A stretch of DNA of 64,000 bases from a virus. A model generated the notes under the pieces. It saw nothing but the letters and a program-made list of their open reading frames with translations, was not told where the DNA came from and made no database searches. The DNA is taken from positions 1 through 64,000 of the IMG/VR virus record IMGVR_UViG_3300009163_000026. One strand, written 5' to 3'. Made by a program: the position numbers and the translations under genes. Below are positions 10,001 to 17,730 of the stretch, piece after piece. Position 1 is the stretch's first letter. Every line of letters begins with the position of its first letter.

Positions 10001-11261
10001 TTGAGATAAGACCGGAAATATTATGAATAGACTCTTGTAACTCAGTACGTACCGTGTCGAGCTTAGCGTCAGAATTATTAACAATATCTACTGCAGCATT
10101 TATTTCATCTTTAGCTGCATTAACAGTCCTCTCTACTACAGTAAATTTATTTGTAATAATATCTGCTGTTTTTTCTACAGCATCAATTTTGTTTTCTGTA
10201 AATTGTATTTTATCTAAGAGCTCTTCCTTTGTATTTGTAATGGTAGACTTAAGATCGTTACCTGTATATAAAATAGATTCTTCTAGTTGTGTCTTAACAT
10301 TACCGATACGGCTAAGAGCCTTATTGCTACTCTTGTTTATAAGATCGTTTAATTCAACGTTGGCCTGCTCTAAGCCATTCAGAGAACCACTGTATTCACC
10401 TAATATCTCTTTCATCTCCCCTTTCAACCGACTATCTCTTTGTTCGGTTAGCTTATTTAGGGAAGTTGTGATAGCTTCAAAACGAGAGGTAATATCCTTA
10501 TTTGTCTTCTTATTATTAGAGTCAATCTCTTTAAGCAGAACACCAGATAAGACATTTGTAGCGAGCTCATTTATCTTCTCACTAAATACTTTCTCAGCTT
10601 GCTCATTCTTGTCTTCTATGTCCTTAGACAAGCCATCTGATAAACTATCTAAAGACTCCTTAATAAACAAAACAAGTCTCGTCTTTTCACCTTCGTTGAA
10701 TTCATAAAACTCACTCTTTACATTTTCAACTAACGAGAGGAATTCATTTAGCAAGCTCTTCCTAGACTCACCTATCTCCTCATCAAGAATTTGCTGCTTA
10801 TCATTAAAAAATTTAGTAGTCTCTCTAAGCTTCTGCTGCTTGAGCTCCTTTACATATTGTTCTGCTGATTGCTTAGCTTGATGAATCTCTTTAAGAATAG
10901 ACTCCTTTTTCTCAAAGACAATATCCTCAATTTCATTCTCATGCTCTACAAACTGAATAATTGACTCCTTAGCCTCTTGTACAGCAGGTCCAACAAACGT
11001 AGAGTTAGCCTTGTTAAATAAAATTTCAAATTTGCCTCGTTGTAATACAAACGATGCCGTAAATTCCTTACCTTCCAATACTAGCGGAATATCTACGACA
11101 GGCGATCCCTTATATGTGGATACTTTTTCTGCAATAAACTTTTTCCCGTTTATCTCAAACTCAAAAACATCGAAAAAGACTTCATTGTAGTCTTTAACTG
11201 TTAAGATGTTAAGGTTTGAGCTAGTATAGGTAGGTACTACCTTTTCGCTAAACAGTCTCAT
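7020..11261 (-). CDS. Large tail-fibre/adhesin with YadA-like head repeats
   Basis: 1413 residues. Residues 1-90 form a small beta N-terminal domain (virion attachment). About 95-640 is a very long coiled coil. A Gly-rich hinge (SSGGGS) near 650 follows. About 690-1090 holds more than 20 imperfect 14-residue repeats of the type GGxxNTASxYSTIxG, as in trimeric autotransporter adhesin heads, in which three chains form a left-handed beta roll. The last 300 residues are beta-rich and likely bind the receptor. The repeats are Cys-rich (SCYSTI, NTTCG), which is unusual for such heads. TATAAATA lies 5 nt upstream of the ATG. Confidence 0.85.
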   Translation of the reverse strand: MRLFSEKVVPTYTSSNLNILTVKDYNEVFFDVFEFEINGKKFIAEKVSTYKGSPVVDIPLVLEGKEFTASFVLQRGKFEILFNKANSTFVGPAVQEAKESIIQFVEHENEIEDIVFEKKESILKEIHQAKQSAEQYVKELKQQKLRETTKFFNDKQQILDEEIGESRKSLLNEFLSLVENVKSEFYEFNEGEKTRLVLFIKESLDSLSDGLSKDIEDKNEQAEKVFSEKINELATNVLSGVLLKEIDSNNKKTNKDITSRFEAITTSLNKLTEQRDSRLKGEMKEILGEYSGSLNGLEQANVELNDLINKSSNKALSRIGNVKTQLEESILYTGNDLKSTITNTKEELLDKIQFTENKIDAVEKTADIITNKFTVVERTVNAAKDEINAAVDIVNNSDAKLDTVRTELQESIHNISGLISTDIKKDITKLKKDLTEQISITEDKVDLTGKNTTLVEQEVHVLKRTVDKSATDTDDRFNALIHNVDANVVSVDKKIKSVSKNITEQLGVVTNSIDRLTVKSISLDSNIKELEDKIILAEDNIITFYDERINLVETKVTDLTEENKQYFINLIEESKQALLEQISNIKVDVPNIIVEQSNGSQEVDLKGVKSELEKIIGTKFTTEISALKRLIEMSSGGGSVAKQFANGGTMNGNLNVTGTIFKNGVDILTLIGGGGGAYTLVNATSSIQPVRGFNTASCIYSNVAGGCNNTVYGNYSSVVGGLSNKVNCSDYSSIAGGCSNNICWTPGSNVAGGYYNTVCGSFSNIAGGYCNTSSGDYTAYTSIGGGFENTICWFSPGSTIAGGKFNTASGYYSTIAGGCFNKTCAYMSTVGGGYCNTASGDYSTVAGGCYNTTCGVYSSVLGGLSSIAYGQYSTITGGSCNAASGSYSNIAGGRWNTTKSDHDTIGGGWCNLTCTSSCYYGSNTIGGGSSNTISSYYACHTIGGGFCNCVCVSGPQFGGAIGGGAYNSVKCGYSTIGGGNSNEAWGWVSTIGGGSTNTASNSYATIGGGSTNKACGLYSTIGGGFGNTITCSGYWSTITGGRGNSASSYYSTVAGGQDNSTSSCYSIVAGGLNNNITATGNYSGILGGCSNQVSHINSFTIGSSLTSTAANTTYMNNVQTSGDLTVQGTLSAKTYLGMLASTPIVVTNGVISLSTTLPNNYTFSSTTRPTSNGTGVPLSASLITRSDGDFRYAISPLRQISFNNWSYWSSTTTTGGSIQTAGSVLRVEAGNGSSAGKALASFSSNTRHYVGIAPTGTFTGIDFANKVNCNFAAVSRSFNIATSINWAFIFGELSGSTATAGLSSHIIAGAGSSIGWVGLQCLSGNVTIVTANGTNALQTSSTVDTWQNGYNNKGYRLEILSGTIYLYNSSSTLLGTLTGAPTTSKGLVAAVLVDSTAITSQIGIIVQNCSFDW
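8080..9190 (-). repeat. Tandem 42-bp-type coding repeats in the fibre
   Basis: Imperfect repeats of about 42 bp coding for GG-x-x-N-T-x-x-x-x-Y-S-x-I units. Many units differ by silent as well as coding changes, so the array is old rather than freshly duplicated. Confidence 0.75.
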
Positions 11262-11266
11262 AACTG

Positions 11267-11274
11267 TATTTATA
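11267..11274 (-). promoter_or_regulatory. Late promoter element TATAAATA (fibre gene)
   Basis: TATAAATA, then 5 nt, then the ATG at 11261; no Shine-Dalgarno sequence in between. Confidence 0.65.
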
Positions 11275-11309
11275 TATAAGGGTAAAATATACTACCCTTT
11301 ATTATAGCA

Positions 11310-11630
11310 TTACCTAATCGGATTAGAACTAAAGAATTGAGTCCTGTAGTATATCTTCCCTGCGGTTGCTGCTTTAGCAGAGACCTCACTAGCATTAGTA
11401 AGGCCGAGTATTGCTACTCTTTCACCAATATCTATTTGAAATGCAAACGGCTCAGCGCTAAACCCGTTATCATAAACACTAAGAAGGCCAGTGGTGGTGT
11501 TATGTATCGTAAGTTGCGAGCAAGGCTGTGTAGAGAGCTGAGTCATACTCGTATTAATAGTTAAATTAAATGATCTACATACATTACTATTATAAAAGGT
11601 AGAACCGTTATTACTTGTTGGTACAGGCAT
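11310..11630 (-). CDS. Small virion-associated protein candidate
   Basis: 106 residues, beta-rich, with TSNNGSTFYNSNVCRSFNLTIN at the N-terminus and a middle segment (TIHNTTTGLLSVYDNG, GERVAILGLTN) typical of small phage decoration or fibre-tip domains. It lies directly upstream of the fibre gene on the same strand. No family assigned. Confidence 0.5.
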   Translation of the reverse strand: MPVPTSNNGSTFYNSNVCRSFNLTINTSMTQLSTQPCSQLTIHNTTTGLLSVYDNGFSAEPFAFQIDIGERVAILGLTNASEVSAKAATAGKIYYRTQFFSSNPIR

Positions 11631-11645
11631 TTAATTATTTAGTCT

Positions 11646-11684
11646 AAAAATAAAAAACCCCGCTGTAATTAATTACAGCGGGGG
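11646..11684 (-). terminator. Terminator closing the DNA-modification operon
   Basis: A perfect palindrome CCCCGCTGTAATT/AATTACAGCGGGG (11658-11683) followed on the minus strand by TTTTTTATTTTT. It separates the operon from the late fibre genes. Confidence 0.92.
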
Positions 11685-11698
11685 TAAGTTAAAGTAAT

Positions 11699-12643
11699 TT
11701 ACTGCTTAGGTGTCTTAACATGTAGGATAGTTTCATCACTTAATGTATAATGAAGTCGACTTTTATTAGAAACTCGTTCCGGGTTAATATCCCAACCTCC
11801 ACGCCTTGCATATAAACACTTTACAGATAATTCATCGGGTTGTAATACATCCCATAAGCGTTTATATATGGCCTCGCAAATCTCCTCATGAAAATGACAC
11901 TCATCACGAAATGATACAATATATCTTAGTAAGGAGATAGGATCAACAGTCTTCTTACCTTTAATTGTAATATAAACATCTCCAGTATCAGGCTGAGCTG
12001 TAACCCTACATCTCGATCTTAATAAGGCACTATGGTATCTATCCTTATCACTAACAACAGAATCAATTACAGTAAGTAGCTCCGGTGACTCAACATATAC
12101 ATCAAACACTTCATTCTCTATAGGATACTCATCTTCTAACGTAATGAATGAAGTCTTAAGTTCACGTTGATGTGACCACTCATTAGTTGCAAGAGTAAAC
12201 TCTCGAAGCGCTTCATAGTTAGAATGCACCTTAACAGCTACTTTAGTTTCAAGCAATTCAGAAAGATCTTTAATAGCTTTTTCTGTAATATTAGCAAGTA
12301 CCTCAGCTGCCGTTCTACCTAGCTTAGTCATACTAAACGAGTTAAAATAAAGCTTTGTCGATTTAGACTCAACAATATACTTACTACTACAATCATAAAC
12401 AAACTTACAAATACCGACTACAGGTAAACCATTATCAGTAAGACCTGTAACTTCATATCCATTCCAGGTATCACTACCTTCAAACGGAAGATCTTCATCT
12501 TCAAGACCGAGATGAGTTCTATTTGACTGACGAGGTTCGCGTACTAGTAATTGAGGATCATATACAGATGCATACTCTGATGATTTACCTAAATGCTTAC
12601 TAATGTTAGAATTATCTAATACTATTTGTTGTTGTTTTGCCAT
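11699..12643 (-). CDS. queF: 7-cyano-7-deazaguanine reductase (QueF)
   Basis: 314 residues, the length of the two-module (E. coli-type) QueF rather than the short Bacillus form. It reduces preQ0 to preQ1 with NADPH. The visible signature is VESKSTKLYFNSFSMT in the N-terminal half. The C-terminal half has SRCRVTAQPDTGD, whose Cys should form the thioimide with the nitrile, then FHEEICEAI and YARRGGWDINPERV. It is the last gene of a four-gene operon with a DpdA-like transglycosylase, which points to DNA modification rather than tRNA queuosine. FolE, QueD, QueE and QueC are not in this window, so preQ0 must come from elsewhere in the phage or from the host. Confidence 0.93.
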   Translation of the reverse strand: MAKQQQIVLDNSNISKHLGKSSEYASVYDPQLLVREPRQSNRTHLGLEDEDLPFEGSDTWNGYEVTGLTDNGLPVVGICKFVYDCSSKYIVESKSTKLYFNSFSMTKLGRTAAEVLANITEKAIKDLSELLETKVAVKVHSNYEALREFTLATNEWSHQRELKTSFITLEDEYPIENEVFDVYVESPELLTVIDSVVSDKDRYHSALLRSRCRVTAQPDTGDVYITIKGKKTVDPISLLRYIVSFRDECHFHEEICEAIYKRLWDVLQPDELSVKCLYARRGGWDINPERVSNKSRLHYTLSDETILHVKTPKQ

Positions 12644-12649
12644 AAATTA

Positions 12650-13243
12650 TTATATTTTAGTCTTATAAGGATGCAAGTTTCTATTAAACACTGTGTTTAA
12701 TCCCATTGTCTCGAACTTACTCATCATAAACGTCATTCGATCTCTAACTGGACCTGCAACTCTTAAAACCTTTGATTGCGGAATAGTAGACATATACTTT
12801 TCGAACAGTTCGATTATTTGATTCCTAAATTCTACATTAATACTTCTCTCACCATCATTATCAACCGGTACGTCTTCTGGTTGCGTATACACAATGAGAT
12901 CATACTTATCTATAGTATTATCAAATACCCAACGCGCATGAGTATAAGCCCCCATAGAAACACTTCCATACTCACACAGCCAATGAGTATAAACTAAACC
13001 ATCTAAAGAGCATCTATCAAGAACAGTAGGTATATCGCGCTTAGTATAAGCATTCCGCAAATGCTCACCTGCAATCATCATTTGCGTTACATCATTACCA
13101 CCCTCATTAATCGGTAAGTCATACTCCCTCTTTACAAGTCTTGTAATCTCAGGAATATAGTTCCACTCAGGAATTATATCTTGACATACCTTTAGTAGAG
13201 TACTCTTACCCGTACTTTGCGCACCACTAAAGCTAATTAACAT
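12650..13243 (-). CDS. P-loop kinase of the NadR/AAA_28 type in the 7-deazaguanine operon
   Basis: 197 residues. Walker A is SGAQSTGKSTLL (about 6-17). TVLDRCSLDGLVYTHWL (about 73-89) carries a DR-type Walker B/phosphate-acceptor region and DLIVYTQPEDVPVDNDG a lid-like region, as in the NadR kinase domain and related small-molecule kinases. It overlaps the formyltransferase gene by 7 nt and precedes queF by 6 nt, so it is co-expressed with the modification enzymes. Its substrate is unknown; phosphorylation of a modified nucleoside or base intermediate is possible but inferred only from context. Confidence 0.75.
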   Translation of the reverse strand: MLISFSGAQSTGKSTLLKVCQDIIPEWNYIPEITRLVKREYDLPINEGGNDVTQMMIAGEHLRNAYTKRDIPTVLDRCSLDGLVYTHWLCEYGSVSMGAYTHARWVFDNTIDKYDLIVYTQPEDVPVDNDGERSINVEFRNQIIELFEKYMSTIPQSKVLRVAGPVRDRMTFMMSKFETMGLNTVFNRNLHPYKTKI

Positions 13244-13800
13244 ACAGTATTATAGTACTCTTTAGTAAAAAAATCAATCCATGATGTTAACGATGTTCGA
13301 CGCGCAACATTATATGTCTCCTCTAATGAGGTACAGTTAACATAGGATAGCTGTGACGCACATATTATGTCACCGCAATCTACTTCTGCAGTAACCTTAT
13401 GGATTACACTACCCACATACATAAAGTCAGAGATATTCGCCCACACTTTATCAACCGGATCCTTACCTTTAAGTTGCGGGTAGTAATTAATCAACCCAGG
13501 ATGTCCGTTGTATATTGTAAACTCCTCGCATATCTCAGGCGGTATAATATTAAGCCATCCATGCAAGGTAATAATATCGTAGTCACCTAAAAAATTTCTG
13601 AAGTAATCAAGCTTCGCAGCAGGGGTAAGCTTTCTATAAGCCCGCCACATTACCTTCTTGCAATTTTGCTCAATGCGTTCATCTACCTTATTATCAACTT
13701 TAACATTATCAGAAATAACAAGGTCAGGGTATCTACCTATAGCTTCAGACAAATTACATATCTCTGAACCCGTCTGTGAAAAGAGAGCTAACCAGGTCAT
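13237..13800 (-). CDS. dpdN: Formyltransferase, DpdN-like (predicted dPreQ1 formyltransferase)
   Basis: 187 residues. The core TLHGWLNIIPPEICEEF then IYNGHPGLINYYPQLKGKDP (about 95-131) carries the Asn-His of the formyltransferase active site and the LPxYxGxxP-like loop. EVDCGDII further on supplies the Asp. It is shorter than methionyl-tRNA or GAR formyltransferases and lacks their C-terminal domains. In phages with 7-(formylaminomethyl)-7-deazaguanine a DpdN formyltransferase has been predicted, and the position between DpdA and QueF fits that. Formylation of preQ1 in DNA is inferred. Confidence 0.75.
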   Translation of the reverse strand: MTWLALFSQTGSEICNLSEAIGRYPDLVISDNVKVDNKVDERIEQNCKKVMWRAYRKLTPAAKLDYFRNFLGDYDIITLHGWLNIIPPEICEEFTIYNGHPGLINYYPQLKGKDPVDKVWANISDFMYVGSVIHKVTAEVDCGDIICASQLSYVNCTSLEETYNVARRTSLTSWIDFFTKEYYNTVC

Positions 13801-14606
13801 CCGTTACAGATCTTACTAAATTCTTCAATATTATAAAAAATATCGTCTTCTTGTTCTCCCGTTAGTTCGCAATTAATTAGATCTGCAAGCATTACTTTCG
13901 GCTTATTATACAGGCCAATACCTTTTAGGTACCGTTGATTTAGTATACCAGCAACAACAGGGTTTGAGGTATCAACGCTACGAATATTTGTAATATTCTT
14001 ATAATACTGATACTTAAATTCACGAGCTAAAGAGCATCCAAGTAAGTGAGTTGGTTTTTCATTATTCCAGATACCATCCGCTATCAACATACTAATAAAC
14101 TTACGACGACCATCGGCCATCCTCTCAAGCGTAGCTAGAGCAGGGTCTATACTCGTCGACTTACCTATGACTTGGTAATATGAATAATCAAACGAAATAG
14201 CAATATAATCAGAATACTCTTCCATATATCTATAGCATTTTACCAACTCATCATACGTCTTACCCTGCACTACCCCCACCTTAAGCCCAGGTAAATGCGG
14301 GTAGTTCATTACAAACTTATGATAAGATGCAATAGTATCGTTGCACTCTTCCAGAACATCAGGTATGATATAGTAAGTTGGCTTTAGCTCCTCAATATAT
14401 TTAGCAAACTTTGAACCATCAAATGCAACACCGAGCTCGAAGATTGAGTTATCAAGCATTACTTCACGTCCTAGGAATAGTGTGGATTTAAAAAAGGTAT
14501 AGTATTTAGGATGAGACTCGAAGAGGTGAACGAGTGCGTACTGAAAGTCAGTCTTTCGACCGACTTCTCCTAATATAGAAATAGGCGCTTCATGTGCAAT
14601 TAACAT
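13797..14606 (-). CDS. dpdA: DNA-guanine transglycosylase, DpdA family
   Basis: 269 residues, first gene of the operon. The (beta/alpha)8 tRNA-guanine-transglycosylase-like pattern is visible: LDNSIFELG (about 51-59), YIIPDVLEECNDT (about 79-91), LKVGVVQGKTYDEL (about 109-122) and ISFDYSYY. The TGT zinc site (CxC...H) is absent, as in phage DpdA proteins. It would exchange guanine in DNA for a 7-deazaguanine base made with QueF. The next gene overlaps by 4 nt. A GGAAC-N5-TATAAT element lies immediately upstream. Confidence 0.85.
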   Translation of the reverse strand: MLIAHEAPISILGEVGRKTDFQYALVHLFESHPKYYTFFKSTLFLGREVMLDNSIFELGVAFDGSKFAKYIEELKPTYYIIPDVLEECNDTIASYHKFVMNYPHLPGLKVGVVQGKTYDELVKCYRYMEEYSDYIAISFDYSYYQVIGKSTSIDPALATLERMADGRRKFISMLIADGIWNNEKPTHLLGCSLAREFKYQYYKNITNIRSVDTSNPVVAGILNQRYLKGIGLYNKPKVMLADLINCELTGEQEDDIFYNIEEFSKICNG

Positions 14607-14612
14607 AATATT

Positions 14613-14628
14613 ATTATAATATAGTTCC
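14613..14628 (-). promoter_or_regulatory. Early-type element before dpdA
   Basis: GGAAC-TATAT-TATAAT; 6 nt to the dpdA ATG. It faces away from the TATAAATA element at 14683. Confidence 0.65.
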
Positions 14629-14682
14629 TTATCAAACTCAAGTAATAAAATAAGTATAAATGTGGTTAAATGTGGAGCTGTA

Positions 14683-14690
14683 TATAAATA
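14683..14690 (+). promoter_or_regulatory. Late promoter element TATAAATA (baseplate operon)
   Basis: TATAAATA with 6 nt to the ATG at 14697; divergent from the early-type dpdA element in a 90-bp gap. Confidence 0.7.
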
Positions 14691-14696
14691 ATAATT

Positions 14697-15572
14697 ATGG
14701 CTGGCTTTTCTTTCGACTTCGACCCTGCAGCATTTTTAGAATCAGCTGTAGGTAAAGCAACTGAAGCAGTTAAAGCGCAAGTAGCAGGTCAAATAGCAAT
14801 TGCTAAGGGTGCTCTTGCTGGTGTAACTAGTATAGCTTCTGGTATAGCCTCAGGTGTAACAGGGGTAGCTGCCAGTGTAGGTGGGTTGGCTGCTGGTGTA
14901 GGTGGGTTAGCTTCTGGTGTAGGTGGGTTAGCTTCTGGTGTAGGTGGGTTAGCTTCTGGCTTAGGGACAATGAGTGCAATGTCTAATATATTATCGCTAG
15001 GCGGAGCATTGATTAACAAAGTAAATTCAATAACATCAGTTGCAAAAGGTATTTTATGCTTACCATCAATAATTTCAGGGCTACCAGGTATTCTAGGGAA
15101 TGTAGCAGGTCAATTATTAAATTCGCTTACGGGTCGTATAAACGGTATTGTATCTGGAATGGTTGGTTTAGTTTCAAGTATTATAGATGAGCAGATTAAT
15201 AAGGTGCTCGGTGTGGTTAATAAGCTACTACAATTCGAAGCGTTAATACTTGCAACGATAGGTGTTATTGAACAAACAATTCTCGGTATTTTAGGACTTG
15301 TTAATGACGCATTTAATTTTACTAAAGATCAAGAGAATTGTAGGTTTGCAGCAGCAGAACTACTTAAATGTATTACAGGCTCTATTGTAAATGATATGAG
15401 CAATAAGCTTGCTTTAAACGCAGCTACTAATGCAAACGTCAAATCTAATATATTTAATAACGCGTTACAAAAAATGAAAGCGCCAGGTAATGTTATTGAA
15501 AGACATGTAGGTAAAATAAGTAACTCTGTGGATAAAGCTGTAAGGCAAGTAGCTGCATCAAGACTTTTGTAA
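14697..15572 (+). CDS. Baseplate/tail structural protein upstream of gp5 module
   Basis: 291 residues. It is Gly/Ala/Val/Ser-rich in the first 110, with four GVGGLAS/A-type heptads (about 61-88), then amphipathic helices (residues 105-200) and a polar C-terminal helix. The stop codon overlaps the next start (ATGA-type). Its place directly before the gp5-like genes suggests a baseplate hub or internal tail component, possibly membrane-active during DNA injection because of the long hydrophobic helices. No family motif recognised. Confidence 0.6.
   Translation: MAGFSFDFDPAAFLESAVGKATEAVKAQVAGQIAIAKGALAGVTSIASGIASGVTGVAASVGGLAAGVGGLASGVGGLASGVGGLASGLGTMSAMSNILSLGGALINKVNSITSVAKGILCLPSIISGLPGILGNVAGQLLNSLTGRINGIVSGMVGLVSSIIDEQINKVLGVVNKLLQFEALILATIGVIEQTILGILGLVNDAFNFTKDQENCRFAAAELLKCITGSIVNDMSNKLALNAATNANVKSNIFNNALQKMKAPGNVIERHVGKISNSVDKAVRQVAASRLL
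14877..14960 (+). repeat. 21-bp tandem repeat, four copies
   Basis: Unit GTAGGTGGGTTAGCTTCTGG(T/C). Units 2-4 are nearly identical and unit 1 differs at two positions. It codes for GVGGLAS heptads. Confidence 0.9.
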
Positions 15573-16261
15573 TGATAAATACACTATACATAGGAACAGT
15601 TATAAGTAACGCTGATTATACACAGAATGTCAACGCGCAGTATCAAGGTAAGGTGTTGGTAAAAATTCCTGGCTTATCAATAACAGGTATAGATAAGATG
15701 CAATATAAGACTGCTGGTGCAGGGGGTGATTTAACTGCAGGTGTTATAAGTAAGCTCGAAGAATCGGAAGTATGGGCATATGTAATATCACCTATAACGG
15801 GTGAAAGTTCGCAAGGTAAATATAATAGATCGAAGGATATCTCTTCGCTTAGTGATGGTAATATAATGTCTACGTTTAATGAATGTAGTCGGTACTCTAG
15901 TCCTCCTTCTGAGCAATTTAAATCACAGACGTTTGATGGTCATGCTGCAGGACCTGCTGTAAATATGTCAGCAGGTGTTAATCCTTACGGTAATAGTTAC
16001 GTAACAGAAAATTATGGTAATTCAGGCAAAGGTTCTTTTAGTGTGCCAGGTATAAATTCAAAAGTTTTAGTCGGGTTTATAGGTGGTGCAAGAGGTCTTC
16101 CTGTTGTATTAGGTAAGTTAAACTCAAGTACTGAATTTGAACAGATATATGGATCTGGAAATGCTTACCCTGACTATCCTAATATATTTGAGAATACCTC
16201 TGTTACGCCACCTGGTGCAATAACACCTAATAGCACCACAGTTACTATAGCAACACCATAA
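15572..16261 (+). CDS. Baseplate central spike, gp5 N-terminal OB-domain type
   Basis: 229 residues. The N-terminal GTVISNADYTQNVNAQYQGK then VLVKIPGLSITG, and the later FSVPGINSKVLVGFIGG...GLPVVLG (about 153-176), are the hallmarks of the phage gp5/VgrG OB-fold. In T4, OB, lysozyme and beta-helix form one protein. Here the OB part is a separate gene and I see no lysozyme domain. Residues after about 185 are Thr/Pro-rich. Confidence 0.78.
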   Translation: MINTLYIGTVISNADYTQNVNAQYQGKVLVKIPGLSITGIDKMQYKTAGAGGDLTAGVISKLEESEVWAYVISPITGESSQGKYNRSKDISSLSDGNIMSTFNECSRYSSPPSEQFKSQTFDGHAAGPAVNMSAGVNPYGNSYVTENYGNSGKGSFSVPGINSKVLVGFIGGARGLPVVLGKLNSSTEFEQIYGSGNAYPDYPNIFENTSVTPPGAITPNSTTVTIATP

Positions 16262-16328
16262 ATTGCAGTTATTAGTGCTTGAGGAATAAATGTTTGTATA
16301 AGCTATAATAATATCAACCGTTAATACT

Positions 16329-17702
16329 ATGAAAACACCGTCTCCAAAAGATATACCAAACAACAATCCCAACGAAACTGATAACTATAGAAACAAGCAT
16401 GTTGAAAATCATACCGCAGGAGCTATAACAGTTAATAATTCTACAGGTAGAGAGTATATACATCTAGCGCATAAATCAGGCAGTCACCTGACAATGGCTA
16501 ACCAAGCAACATCTGAATTTAATCCTAATAATAGACAGACATTAACAAACGGTGATACATACCATACTACAAAGGGTAGTAACTACGTAATGGCGCAGCA
16601 GTCAGAGCACAGAATCTTTGGCGATTTAACATTTATTACAGGTGATAATAATCTGTTTACTACTCCTTTAGTTGATAACTATATGAAGGAGCAAAATAAG
16701 CTAGCAGCTGCTAAATCAAGTCCAGAAGTATTACAACCAGGATTTGGTAACGTTACAGGAGCATCACACAAAGCTGTGGGTGGCATACCTGATCCGAAAA
16801 CTGGTTCTACACAAGATGTTAATTTTTCACCAAACCCCGTTCATACAAATATTCAAGAGTTGTATAAAGATACACAAAAAAAACTTACACCTTATGAAAA
16901 ACAAATGGGTAACGGTGGTAGTATTAAATTTCAATCTGGTAAAGATATATTGATACAAGCAGGTACTGCTGCAACTAACTTCGATACTGTCTTTATAAAT
17001 CCTATCGGTCGTAAAGTAGTTTCAAACTTAAAATCAGATGGTACCAAAATTACTAAAATTGAAACTTCTGCCCCTTATTTTGAAGAAAAAGATGTCGCAT
17101 CAGGAATACCATTTGGTAATATACATATATTAGCGAGTAATAAGTTAGATTTTAACTCTGCAGCAGGTGGTATAGCGTTCGGCACATCGGGGCCGATAAG
17201 ACTTGCAGGTAAGGGCATAACTACTATCGGAGGCGCTCAGGTTAATATTACCGGAAGTGCAGGTGGAGGTGCGACAGGACATGTGTTTATAGCTGCAGGA
17301 GATTTATTAGAACTTGAAGGTGGTAATATAAATATAAAATCAGCTGTTGATGTAGTCATCGAGCCTGGCTTAAGTGTAATTGGTAATCAGATAGTTAATG
17401 GAGATCTTACTGTAGGGGGTAATTTAACAGTCATGGGTAATATTAAATGCCTTGGAGATATATTAGCAGTTAAAAACATAACTACTAACAAAAATTTACA
17501 AGTTGACATAGATACAAATATTAAAGGTGATTTAAATGTTAAGGGTAGTGTACGTGTTGATCGAAATGTAGAAGTGAAAGGTACAATAAAAGCCAAGGGT
17601 AATATATCGTCTGATGTTGATGTAAAGGCTGGTAATATATCATTAAAAAATCATAGACATCAAGAACAAGGTGATGGGAATTTAGTTAGCGCACCTATTT
17701 AG
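16329..17702 (+). CDS. Baseplate spike beta-helix protein (gp5 C-terminal type)
   Basis: 457 residues. The N-terminal part (NHTAGAITVNNSTGREYIHLAHKSGSHL, about 28-55) matches the segment that follows the OB fold in T4-like spikes. The last 130 residues are a regular beta-helix with short repeats such as NGDLTVGGNLTVMGNI and KGDLNVKGSVRV, expected to trimerise into the membrane-piercing needle. It continues the module started by the OB-domain gene, so the spike seems to be assembled from two chains. Confidence 0.75.
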   Translation: MKTPSPKDIPNNNPNETDNYRNKHVENHTAGAITVNNSTGREYIHLAHKSGSHLTMANQATSEFNPNNRQTLTNGDTYHTTKGSNYVMAQQSEHRIFGDLTFITGDNNLFTTPLVDNYMKEQNKLAAAKSSPEVLQPGFGNVTGASHKAVGGIPDPKTGSTQDVNFSPNPVHTNIQELYKDTQKKLTPYEKQMGNGGSIKFQSGKDILIQAGTAATNFDTVFINPIGRKVVSNLKSDGTKITKIETSAPYFEEKDVASGIPFGNIHILASNKLDFNSAAGGIAFGTSGPIRLAGKGITTIGGAQVNITGSAGGGATGHVFIAAGDLLELEGGNINIKSAVDVVIEPGLSVIGNQIVNGDLTVGGNLTVMGNIKCLGDILAVKNITTNKNLQVDIDTNIKGDLNVKGSVRVDRNVEVKGTIKAKGNISSDVDVKAGNISLKNHRHQEQGDGNLVSAPI

Positions 17703-17730
17703 TCTTAGTTAATTAGTCATTTGCTAGCTA

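Noticed and set aside
10054-10707. 217-codon plus-strand ORF inside the fibre
   Set aside because: Ser/Leu-rich antisense of the coiled-coil region, no start context.
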